39,326 nt of DNA, taken from JAGGTJ01 sp964457545. Lineage in GTDB: Bacteria; Desulfobacterota; DSM-4660; Desulfatiglandales; Desulfatiglandaceae. The stretch spans positions 1 to 39,326 of the forward strand of contig CAYWEN010000011.1 in the NCBI GenBank assembly GCA_964457545.1, read 5' to 3'. Every line of letters starts with the position of its first letter. Within the stretch, counting starts at the first letter, position 1. Below are positions 1 through 6,642 of this stretch, in pieces. The position numbers and the translations under genes are program-made. The notes beneath the pieces were generated by a model. That model had not been told where the DNA came from. It made no database searches and worked only from the letters and a program-made list of their open reading frames with translations.

Positions 1-130
1 CAAAAAATGTCACTGAAAAAATAGCAAACAGAGGTCTGAAAACCGGAAATTGCTGAAAAGGCAGACGAGCGGGGATATTGCAGATGTGCCATACCATATA
101 ACACACTGAAAAAGCTTGTAAAAATAATAA

Positions 131-382
131 AAACATGCTAATCTTCCCTTTGTCATACAGAGGAATCGATCAGGAAGATATACGCGGACAAAGGGGTATT
201 TTGGCCTGAGCCATCTGTATGACAGCCTCCGGCTCGGAGAGGGCATACAGGGCACGGTTCACAAAGCTCGTGAAGAATCTCCGGGACAGCATGTGCAGGC
301 AGACCTGTGCCGTGGCGCAGCATATTTCACTGGTATGGCATTTAATCTAACCAGAGGGTCAAAGATCCTGGCGACAACCTGA
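131..382 (+). pseudogene. Possible degraded coding remnant (unrecognised)
   Basis: One frame stays open for about 83 codons up to a TGA at 380-382, after two adjacent stop codons. It has no good start. The end of the translation reads protein-like (a GAAYFTGMAFNLTR segment followed by KILATT), reminiscent of the C-terminal tail of a transposase or similar mobile-element protein, but I cannot name a family. It may be the decayed end of an insertion element, or a chance open frame. Confidence 0.15.
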
Positions 383-573
383 AAGAAGAAGGAGAGGTGT
401 GCCCGAAGCAGAAATTGGGTACGCAGAACAGGGAAAAGCCCAAAACAAGGGACAAACAGAGGGGTGTAACCACAAGAAATCCAACCAGGGAAGAAATGAA
501 TCTGAAAAGTTGGTGACAGATTTTGTCAAAAACCGCATTCAGGAGGGGCAGTTTGTGTCCATTCCGGAAAATT

Positions 574-609
574 CAAAGGTCTCCAAAGGTCTCTCTGTTT
601 GTAAACAGA
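574..609. repeat. Tandem 10-mer plus palindrome upstream of comF
   Basis: CAAAGGTCTC occurs twice in direct tandem (574-583, 584-593). It is followed at once by a palindrome, TCTGTTT-GT-AAACAGA (594-609). The block lies 71-106 bases upstream of the chosen comF start. Its compactness suggests a regulator site, but no regulator is identified. The 2-base loop is too tight for a normal terminator hairpin. Confidence 0.45.
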
Positions 610-679
610 AACTTTTTTGTGTATTGTATATCTTCACAGTAAACAAAAGCGTCTTGTCGAAATTTTTAAACGCTCGATT

Positions 680-1399
680 ATGGGCATTCTGAACAATCTT
701 GCAGATATCATTTACCCGCCCAGATGCATCATCTGCCACGGATTCATACCTGTGCATAACACGTTGGGATTATTATGCTTAGACTGCTATTCAGATTTCC
801 ATAGAATATCATCTCCTTTTTGTCCGGTATGCGGGATTCCCTTTGATGGCTCCGGAAATAATCATTTATGTGGGCAATGTTTAAAAAACCCCCCGTTTTT
901 TGATGCAATGGCAGCCCCTTACGTATATGAAGGGAAGATAAAAAAGGCCATTTATATCCTTAAATATGAAAAAAACACCCTTGTAGCAGATATCATGGGA
1001 CCTGTTCTGGCAAGATTTGTCCATAGATGGATGGGTGACAACAAGAATATTACTGTAGTGCCTGTGCCTCTTCATCCAAAAAGGCTGCGTGCCAGGGGGT
1101 TTAATCAGAGTATGCTTATTGCCAGATATGTAGCGGATTTTCTTGATGCCGGGATAGATTTTCTGTCTCTGAGGAGGATACACTATACCATGCCTCAGGC
1201 CATGCTTGACAAAAAGGACAGGCACAAAAATGTACACGGAGCCTTTTGTGTAAAAAGGCATATCTCATTTGAAGAAAAAACCGTTTTGCTTGTAGACGAT
1301 GTGGCAACAACGACCAATACCCTGAATGAGTGTGCCAGGGTATTAAAAAGGGCGGGTGCCCGGAAAATCATGTGTGCTGTTATTGCCAGAACACCTTGA
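680..1399 (+). CDS. comF: ComF family amidophosphoribosyltransferase-like protein
   Basis: ComF-type protein of 239 aa: an N-terminal double zinc-ribbon-like region followed by a type I phosphoribosyltransferase domain. The Cys pairs are visible (CIICHG then CLDC; CPVCG then CGQC, within residues ~15-75). The VPVPLHPKRLRARGFNQS segment is typical of ComF, and the PRPP-binding loop starts at VLLVDD (Asp206-Asp207). ComF proteins are linked to DNA uptake in naturally competent bacteria but are also widespread in non-competent ones, where the role is unclear. The start at 680 is chosen because MGILNNLADIIYPPRC matches usual ComF N-termini; an in-frame upstream start at 617 would add 21 atypical residues. 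No good ribosome site precedes it. The PRPP loop reads ATTTNT where TTGAT/S is usual, so the catalytic loop is atypical. Confidence 0.88.
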   Translation: MGILNNLADIIYPPRCIICHGFIPVHNTLGLLCLDCYSDFHRISSPFCPVCGIPFDGSGNNHLCGQCLKNPPFFDAMAAPYVYEGKIKKAIYILKYEKNTLVADIMGPVLARFVHRWMGDNKNITVVPVPLHPKRLRARGFNQSMLIARYVADFLDAGIDFLSLRRIHYTMPQAMLDKKDRHKNVHGAFCVKRHISFEEKTVLLVDDVATTTNTLNECARVLKRAGARKIMCAVIARTP

Positions 1400-1430
1400 G
1401 GAATAAAAAAGATCCGGCCATATTGAACCG

Positions 1431-1459
1431 TTGACTGAAGATAGCGTTCTGTTTATATG
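1431..1459 (+). promoter_or_regulatory. Candidate sigma70 promoter for hldE-type gene
   Basis: TTGACT (1431-1436), a 17-base spacer, then TATATG (1454-1459). It lies 31 bases upstream of the ATG of the heptose-phosphate adenylyltransferase. The -35 is 5/6 and the -10 is 4/6 to consensus. Confidence 0.45.
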
Positions 1460-1490
1460 GATGGGCATTGGTTGGTAAAAAGTTATCCCT

Positions 1491-1982
1491 ATGCAATTCT
1501 ATCGCAAAAAGATAAAAAACATAAAAGAGACAGAAAAAGAGATAACAGGGCTTAAACAGCAGGGGAAAAAGATAGTATTCACAAACGGCTGCTTTGATAT
1601 TATCCATCCTGGCCATCTCCGTTATCTGTATGCTGCAAGCAGGTTGGGGGACTATCTGGTTGTGGCGGTAAACAGCGACAGATCAGTAAAGGGCATCAAG
1701 GGCGAAAAAAGACCGATACTTGATGAAAATGTGCGGGCAGAAATACTTGCAGCAATCGGTTTTGTAGACAGTGTTATAATCTTTGATGAACAGACGCCTT
1801 ATTCAATTATAAATTCTCTGGCACCTGATATCCTTGTAAAGGGAGGGGACTGGGCAGAAGAGATGATAGTTGGTTCAGATCTCGTGAAAAGCAGAGGAGG
1901 AAAGGTCATGACTATCCCGTTTGAGGAAGGGTTTTCAACAACAGCTATAATAAACAGAATAATCAGGTTGTCACAGATCTGA
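1491..1982 (+). CDS. rfaE2: D-glycero-beta-D-manno-heptose 1-phosphate adenylyltransferase
   Basis: Nucleotidyltransferase of 163 aa equivalent to the C-terminal half of HldE. It transfers AMP from ATP to heptose 1-phosphate to give ADP-heptose, the donor for LPS inner core. The cytidylyltransferase fold shows as VFTNGCFDIIHPGHLRYL, with the HxGH motif at residues 39-42. Further on are VAVNSDRSVKG and the conserved KGGDW and STTAII segments. E. coli HldE fuses this domain to a RfaD-like sugar kinase; here no kinase domain is attached and none lies in the window, so the kinase must be encoded elsewhere. It starts 91 bases after comF, behind its own candidate promoter. No clear Shine-Dalgarno precedes the ATG. 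The gene supports an LPS-bearing outer membrane. Confidence 0.93.
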   Translation: MQFYRKKIKNIKETEKEITGLKQQGKKIVFTNGCFDIIHPGHLRYLYAASRLGDYLVVAVNSDRSVKGIKGEKRPILDENVRAEILAAIGFVDSVIIFDEQTPYSIINSLAPDILVKGGDWAEEMIVGSDLVKSRGGKVMTIPFEEGFSTTAIINRIIRLSQI

Positions 1983-2246
1983 CCCTGTCTGAACGGCTGT
2001 TTTTCACAATCTCAGCAGCCTTGTCTTATGCAAAGACACGGGAAACGGTTCAATCTGAACACTTGCGCGTCTGAAGGGCTCCTTGTAATTGCCTGTTTTT
2101 GGGAAGTAGTCCCCTGTACTCCAGCCTGTAAGTCCTCCAGGCCGGAAGCAAGCTGGAAAGACTGATATTTAAAAGATATCCGGATTGTAACGTTGCAGAT
2201 AAACACACAGGATTCTGGACTTCCGCAAAAAACAGGAGAACAGTAC

Positions 2247-3353
2247 ATGATAAAAAAAATGGACGATTATTCACATATCAGTACTAAGGAGATTTGTATC
2301 CTGAGAAATGCCCTTGACAGTACAAAAGAGGGTTTTGTTACTATTGATGAGAATCATAAGATATTCTTTTTCAATGAAGCAGCCGAAAAGATTTTTGGTT
2401 ACAGTAAAGAAGAGGTTATTGGCCGTGATCTTGATATTATAATGACTCCCGAGTGCAGCAAACAACACCGTATGGCAATCAGCCGCTACCTTGATACAGA
2501 TGACGCAAAAGGGCCTGAGAATAGTGCTCATGCTGAGGAAATGATAGTTACCCGTAAAGATGGAACAGGGATCCCTGTCAATATATCATTTTCCAGTTTT
2601 AAATATAAAGGAACCACGTATTTTACTGCAATTATTATTGACCTCACTGAAATCAAGGACCTGAAATCAAGGGTGGTAAAGGCAGAAGAGCTTGCCGCTC
2701 TTGGAAAAGTTGTGGCAGAAATAGTCCATGAAATACGGAATCCATTGATGATAATTGGTGGGTTTGCCAAACAGCTTTTCCGGGAGCATAAAAAAGCCAA
2801 AGATACAAAAAAGCTGAAGATCATTATTGATGAGATAGAAAGACTTGAAAACCTGCTGAAGACAATCCGGGCACATTATGCGCCTCCTGCAATGGTATAC
2901 AGGAAGGTTGATCTCAACATGCTGCTACGGGATGTTTTTTCTGAAGGAAAAGAGGTATGTAAACAAAAAGGAATAATTGCCAGGCTGGATCTGGAAGAAG
3001 ATACCATATGTTATGTGGAAAGTGATGCAGACAAGCTGAAGCAGGTGTTGCTGAATCTTGTGAAAAATGCCATAGAGGCCATGGATAACGGAGGAGAGCT
3101 TTACATGGGTACCCGCCTGATAAAAGGTGATAAGGTGGAAATAATTGTTTCAGATACAGGTTGTGGCATTCCTGATAAAATCAAGCCTCTGATATTCGAT
3201 CCATTTTTCACTACAAAAAAGGATGGAACAGGCCTTGGTCTGGGAATCTGCAAACAGATAATAGAAAATCACAAGGGGGGCAGGCTTTCGTTCGAAAGTG
3301 AAGAAAACAGGGGGACAACATTCAGGATTCAGCTTCCTCTGTACAAGGAATAA
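2247..3353 (+). CDS. PAS-domain sensor histidine kinase, soluble
   Basis: Histidine kinase of 368 aa with no obvious membrane segment, so probably a cytoplasmic sensor. A PAS domain covers roughly residues 20-135 (LDSTKEGFVTIDENHKIFFF start; FGYSKEEVIGRD core). The H-box is IVHEIRNPL with the phospho-acceptor His161. The ATPase domain shows the N box (NLVKNAIEAM), G1 (DTGCGIPD), F box (FDPFFTTK) and G2 (GTGLGLGICK). ATG 2247 is preferred over an upstream TTG at 2193 because GGAG sits at 2235-2238 with 8-base spacing. No response regulator gene is adjacent, so this is an orphan kinase. The next gene converges on it. The ligand or signal cannot be told from sequence. Confidence 0.93.
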   Translation: MIKKMDDYSHISTKEICILRNALDSTKEGFVTIDENHKIFFFNEAAEKIFGYSKEEVIGRDLDIIMTPECSKQHRMAISRYLDTDDAKGPENSAHAEEMIVTRKDGTGIPVNISFSSFKYKGTTYFTAIIIDLTEIKDLKSRVVKAEELAALGKVVAEIVHEIRNPLMIIGGFAKQLFREHKKAKDTKKLKIIIDEIERLENLLKTIRAHYAPPAMVYRKVDLNMLLRDVFSEGKEVCKQKGIIARLDLEEDTICYVESDADKLKQVLLNLVKNAIEAMDNGGELYMGTRLIKGDKVEIIVSDTGCGIPDKIKPLIFDPFFTTKKDGTGLGLGICKQIIENHKGGRLSFESEENRGTTFRIQLPLYKE

Positions 3354-3419
3354 ACACACAGACCTGTCTTTGATGTGTAGACAAACAACCCCAAATTGCT
3401 GTTTCCGGAAGGGCCAGTC

Positions 3420-4466
3420 TTATTTCAGGGTTTTCCAGTACACGGACTGGATTTGAATGATTTTGGAAACAGCCCGGTTCAGTCTTTTTTTATCTGCCTG
3501 TGAAATCATCCTTTCTGTATCGGTTGTTGAAGTCCCCGACATCTCCTCAAGAACTGCCTTGACTGAATCTCTGAGACCCTGAAGAGAATATCCCCCTTCA
3601 AGGGTCAGTACCATTTTTCCCCTGCAACATCTGTCTGCTATATCCATTACCGATCTTGTTAAGGCTGCAAATCCGGCAGGAGAAACCCTCATCCCTCCAA
3701 GCGGATCATCCATGTATATATCAAATCCTGCTGATACAAGGATCAATTCCGGCATGTATTCAAAAGCTATTGGTTCCAGTATTCTTTTAAATATCGCTGT
3801 ATATTCAGCGTCACCATATCCTGGTGACAGCGGTACATTTACAGTAAAACCTTTCCCCTTGCCAATGCCGGTTTCATCAGCAGCACCGCTTCCGGGATAA
3901 TATGGAAACTGGTGAGTTGAAAAATACAGAACAGAAGGATCGTCTTCAAAAGAGTGCTGAGAACCATTGCCATGATGAAGGTCCCAGTCAACTATAAGTA
4001 TTCGTTTTAGTCCAAGCCGTTTTTGTGCATACCTGGCACCGATTGCCACATTGTTAAAAAGACAAAAGCCCATAGCCCTTGTTTTCTCTGCATGGTGTCC
4101 AGGAGGCCTTCCCAGAACAAAGGCATTATCAACCTTTCCTGAAACAACAAAAGAAATGGCCCTGTCAAGTCCTCCTGCCATAAGGCATGCGGCCTCATAA
4201 GAACCAGGAGATGTGCTTGTGTCCGGATCAAGAACTGTATGGGCCTTCCCTGCTGTGTTTGCAATTTTTTTAATATATTCTATAGAGTGTATCCATGAAA
4301 GCTCTTCTTCTCCAGCACGTTCAGGTGAAATCTTGTCAACAATATCTTTCATACCCGTCTGTTCTATCATTTCATAAACGACTTCCAGCCGTTTTGGATT
4401 CTCAGGGTGATATGGCCCCATATCATGGGCAAGGTATCGTTTATCTGTAACAATGCCTGTCTTCAT
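3420..4466 (-). CDS. Histone deacetylase superfamily hydrolase (AcuC/class II-like)
   Basis: Zinc-dependent deacetylase of 348 aa in the arginase/HDAC fold. Characteristic segments in order: HPENPKRLE near the N-terminus, RPPGHHAE with the catalytic His pair, GFCLFNNVAIGARYA, DWDLHHGNG (metal-binding Asp and His), SAGFDIYMDDPLGG (metal-binding Asp), and EGGY with the transition-state Tyr. Bacterial members act on acetylated lysine (AcuC), acetylpolyamines or other acetylamides. The substrate here is unknown. The start is supported by AGGAG 7 bases upstream. It is convergent with the histidine kinase across 66 bases and transcribed alone. The C-terminal ~45 residues beyond the catalytic core (LEEMSGTSTT onward) are a variable tail. 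No acetyltransferase or acetyl-CoA synthetase gene is next to it. Confidence 0.92.
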   Translation of the reverse strand: MKTGIVTDKRYLAHDMGPYHPENPKRLEVVYEMIEQTGMKDIVDKISPERAGEEELSWIHSIEYIKKIANTAGKAHTVLDPDTSTSPGSYEAACLMAGGLDRAISFVVSGKVDNAFVLGRPPGHHAEKTRAMGFCLFNNVAIGARYAQKRLGLKRILIVDWDLHHGNGSQHSFEDDPSVLYFSTHQFPYYPGSGAADETGIGKGKGFTVNVPLSPGYGDAEYTAIFKRILEPIAFEYMPELILVSAGFDIYMDDPLGGMRVSPAGFAALTRSVMDIADRCCRGKMVLTLEGGYSLQGLRDSVKAVLEEMSGTSTTDTERMISQADKKRLNRAVSKIIQIQSVYWKTLK

Positions 4467-4501
4467 GGAATTTCTCCTCTTGCAAATACTGTTTCTGTAT
4501 G

Positions 4502-4530
4502 TTCATACAAATGGTTTCAAACAGGCTCAA
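4502..4530 (-). promoter_or_regulatory. Weak candidate promoter for the HDAC-like gene
   Basis: Read on the minus strand: TTGAGC (4530-4525), a 17-base spacer and TATGAA (4507-4502). Each box matches consensus at 4/6. The position, about 35 bases upstream of the ATG, is reasonable, but the match is modest. Confidence 0.3.
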
Positions 4531-4581
4531 TTGCAAAAACAAAAAACTTGAAAACAAACACCTCCCTGTAAAAAGATGTTT

Positions 4582-4651
4582 TGTAACAGCCCAATAAAGA
4601 GTGAGGAAGGTTTTTTTATGGTGTGGTTTTTCCTCCATATATTGGGCTGTT
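4582..4651. repeat. Palindromic dispersed-repeat element
   Basis: AACAGCCCAATA (4585-4596) is exactly inverted at 4640-4651. Nested inside is GAGGAA (4603-4608) paired with TTCCTC (4630-4635). The left arm continues into GGAAGGTTTTTTTATGG and closely resembles 6473-6513. It also resembles the ends of the elements at 20319-20559 and 25897-25980 (core GTAACAGCYCAAKAAA). In RNA it would fold into a long interrupted hairpin between folD and the HDAC-like gene. Confidence 0.6.
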
Positions 4652-4899
4652 GAATGTTTTTTCAAATGACGGATCTGGTCTGGAAAACCGGGCCGTTCAG
4701 GTTATGACAGCCTTGATCAAAAACTGTTGAGACAGGCCCGGGTATGCCGCGGGATAACACTGTACAATCCTATAAAACCTAAGACTTGTCAGTATCCCTG
4801 TTCTGTGCAATGGGTACCAAGTCAAGGGCATCCAAGCTCAAACACAGCAAAAAGACGAAAACAGATAACACAAGCAGCAGATCTGCAAATATAAAACAG

Positions 4900-5757
4900 T
4901 TATGCGTTTTGCATCTCACAGGCCATAACAGTATGCTTGCAAAGAACAGAAGTTGTTACGGAACCGACCCCTGCAGGCACGGGGGATATGCGTTCTACTA
5001 TGGGTTCAGCTTCTGCAAAATCCACATCACCGCAATACTTGCCGGGATTGTCCGGATCTGCATTAATCCCCACATCAATTACAATCTGGCCTTCCCTTAC
5101 GTAGTTTGCCTTTATCATTTTTGCACGGCCAACGGCTGCAATAAGGATCTCTGCTTCTTTGCACACATCGGGAAGATTTTCTGTCCTTGAATGGCATATG
5201 GTCACGGTACCGTGTTCTCTGAGTAGCAACATGGCAAGGGGTTTACCAACAACCAGAGACCGTCCTACCACTACACATCTCTTTCCTTTGACAGAAATAC
5301 CATAGTGATGGATCATATCCATACATGCAGTCGGAGTACATGGCGGAAATCCTGTAGGATCATCTGTAAAGACTTTTGCTGCACCACCGAGTGTCAAACA
5401 GTCCACATCCTTTTCTACCGGTATCAATGTCCTTATCTTGCGTTCATCTATGTGCTTGGGTAAAGGGGAAAACATGAGAATACCGTTGATATCCTTTTTG
5501 GCAGTAACCTCTGTCACGGCCTTTTCAAATGCTGTCTGATCAATATCTTCCGGATATTCAAAAACCTCACTTTCCATACCAATAGCCTTGCAGGTCTTTT
5601 TTGCGCCACCCTCATAAAACAGATCATCCGGCCGGGCACCAACCCGTATAATTCCAAGCTTGGGCACAATATTGCGTTCCTTCAGGGCTTCAACCTTTTT
5701 GGTTAGTTCCGCTTTCATGGCGTCTGCTACTGGTTTGCCTTTAAGTATTTCTGCCAT
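4900..5757 (-). CDS. folD: FolD-type methylene-THF dehydrogenase, cyclohydrolase residues missing
   Basis: FolD family protein of 285 aa. The family oxidises 5,10-methylene-THF to methenyl-THF with NAD(P)+ and, in the bifunctional form, hydrolyses that to 10-formyl-THF. The Rossmann segment VVVGRSLVVGKPLAMLL and the C-terminal PVPAGVGSVTTSVL (usually PGGVGPMT) are present. Aligned to E. coli FolD from the conserved Tyr48, the essential cyclohydrolase Lys (E. coli K54, human K56) is Ala52, and the Gln of VQLPLP (E. coli Q98, human Q100) is Phe96. The Asp of KDVD (Asp119) is kept. The enzyme is therefore probably a dehydrogenase only. The start is ATG 5757, with AGGAGG 7 bases upstream; an in-frame TTG lies one codon earlier. 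It is 12 bases downstream of fchA, in the same operon. Confidence 0.92.
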   Translation of the reverse strand: MAEILKGKPVADAMKAELTKKVEALKERNIVPKLGIIRVGARPDDLFYEGGAKKTCKAIGMESEVFEYPEDIDQTAFEKAVTEVTAKKDINGILMFSPLPKHIDERKIRTLIPVEKDVDCLTLGGAAKVFTDDPTGFPPCTPTACMDMIHHYGISVKGKRCVVVGRSLVVGKPLAMLLLREHGTVTICHSRTENLPDVCKEAEILIAAVGRAKMIKANYVREGQIVIDVGINADPDNPGKYCGDVDFAEAEPIVERISPVPAGVGSVTTSVLCKHTVMACEMQNA

Positions 5758-5769
5758 CAATACACCTCC

Positions 5770-6402
5770 TTATTTGGTTAACTTTGAAACAACAAGGTCA
5801 AGGGTTTCATCAGCGAGCCTGGTTCCTTCCTCAAGAAGTTTGTCCATTTCTTCTTTTGTCTTGTTTATAAAATCAGTGTCCTTGATTGTGTTGAGATTGA
5901 TGATGACATTCAGTTTGCCGGCTATAAGGGCTGATTTGAGAAAAACAACACCGCAACCAACATCAGATATGGCAATCATTGTTCCAATCTGTCCCATCCT
6001 GTTATGGACCTTGATACCCTCATATGCCTTGCGCATTATCTCCATAGGAACAGAACATGCAACCTTGCAACACCTTTCCATTGTTTCCTCTTTGATTTTT
6101 GCCTCCTCCGGTGTGTTCTTGGGCAATCCATAGGCCTTTGATAAAGGCTCAAACACCTCGGCGTCTTTGTCTACCAGGGTTTCAAGTTCATTAATGATCT
6201 TGTTGCCTTTTTCAATAAGCTCTTTTACTTCCTCTTCAACATCGGCATATTTCTTTTTACCAACGGTCAGGTTCCCAACCATGTTGGAAAGAGCCATACC
6301 TATTGCACCGCCCATAGCTGCTGCTCCACCCCCTCCGGGAACAGGGGACTTTGACGCCAACACCTCTATGAAATCCTTGCAGGATTTATCCAGCATAGAC
6401 AT
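5770..6402 (-). CDS. fchA: Methenyl-THF cyclohydrolase / formimino-THF cyclodeaminase family
   Basis: Cyclodeaminase-fold protein of 210 aa, the usual length for standalone FchA. The N-terminal signature SKSPVPGGGGAAAMGGAIG, the LSNMVGNLT segment and the long helices with DKDAEVFEPLSKAY are typical. Family members hydrolyse 5,10-methenyl-THF to 10-formyl-THF (FchA of acetogens and methylotrophs) or deaminate formimino-THF. The adjacent dehydrogenase-like FolD lacks its own cyclohydrolase residues and no histidine- or purine-fermentation gene is nearby, so I favour the cyclohydrolase role. It is the first gene of the operon, with AGGAGG 8 bases before the ATG and a TATAAT box just upstream, giving a very short leader. 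Such a pair fits the methyl branch of the Wood-Ljungdahl pathway or general C1 metabolism. Confidence 0.9.
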   Translation of the reverse strand: MSMLDKSCKDFIEVLASKSPVPGGGGAAAMGGAIGMALSNMVGNLTVGKKKYADVEEEVKELIEKGNKIINELETLVDKDAEVFEPLSKAYGLPKNTPEEAKIKEETMERCCKVACSVPMEIMRKAYEGIKVHNRMGQIGTMIAISDVGCGVVFLKSALIAGKLNVIINLNTIKDTDFINKTKEEMDKLLEEGTRLADETLDLVVSKLTK

Positions 6403-6425
6403 AATACATACCTCCTTGTGAGTAC

Positions 6426-6458
6426 ATTATACCGTGGAAATCTCCACAGCAGGTTCAA
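6426..6458 (-). promoter_or_regulatory. fchA-folD promoter with palindrome in a long spacer
   Basis: On the minus strand a perfect TATAAT (6431-6426) lies about 23 bases from the fchA ATG. The nearest -35-like box is TTGAAC (6458-6453), giving a 21-base spacer rather than 17. The spacer contains a perfect inverted repeat, GTGGA-N4-TCCAC (6434-6447), two bases from the -10. This geometry recalls activator-distorted promoters of the MerR type, but no regulator gene is nearby. Confidence 0.45.
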
Positions 6459-6472
6459 TAAAAAACAAAATC

Positions 6473-6513
6473 TGTAACAGGTCAATAAAGTGGTAACCGG
6501 AAAGTTTTTATGG
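6473..6513. repeat. Dispersed-repeat copy upstream of fchA
   Basis: TGTAACAGGTCAATAAAG at 6473-6490 followed by GGAAAGTTTTTATGG. It matches the left arm at 4582-4621 in the same orientation over about 40 bases with a variable middle. No inverted partner is apparent here. With the copy at 4582 it brackets the fchA-folD operon. Confidence 0.5.
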
Positions 6514-6642
6514 CGTAAAATGGCCTTTTCAGTCAAAATGTGCCAAGTCTGTAAACGAATTACATGGCGCAATTATGTTTGTCAAGTTAAAACATGTTTG
6601 ACTTATGTCCATCCATAAATGTCTCCTTGCTCCTCGTGCAGT

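Larger units (their letters stand above)
1..679. other. Gene-poor leading stretch, no confident gene
   Basis: I see no recognisable intact gene before comF. Open frames here are short and have no family resemblance. Two things stand out: a possible degraded coding remnant at 131-382, and a compact block of a tandem 10-base repeat plus a palindrome at 574-609. The short open frame at 399-692 is rich in Lys, Gln and Asn, overlaps the comF start and has no recognisable motif, so I do not call it. Confidence 0.5.
4467..4899. other. Intergenic region between folD and the HDAC-like gene
   Basis: 433 bases without a credible gene. It holds the weak HDAC promoter (4502-4530) and a palindromic repeat element (4582-4651). 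The remaining 250 bases next to the folD end show nothing I can identify, and no GC-rich stem with a T-run that would mark a folD terminator. Confidence 0.6.

Noticed and set aside
399..692. Plus-strand open frame of 97 codons before comF
   Set aside because: No motif, low complexity, and it overlaps the comF start in another frame.
2100..2165. SRP-RNA-like segment (CAGGCCGGAAGCAAGC) between the heptose gene and the histidine kinase
   Set aside because: It recalls the CAGG-x-CC-GGAA-GG-AAGCA core of bacterial SRP RNA. However, one base of the 5' strand is missing, the second closing pair is broken and the AGCA element is changed, so the near-invariant domain IV is not satisfied.
5660..6133. 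Plus-strand open frame of 157 codons over folD/fchA
   Set aside because: Antisense to two well-supported genes; composition is Ser/Ile-rich, typical of a shadow frame.
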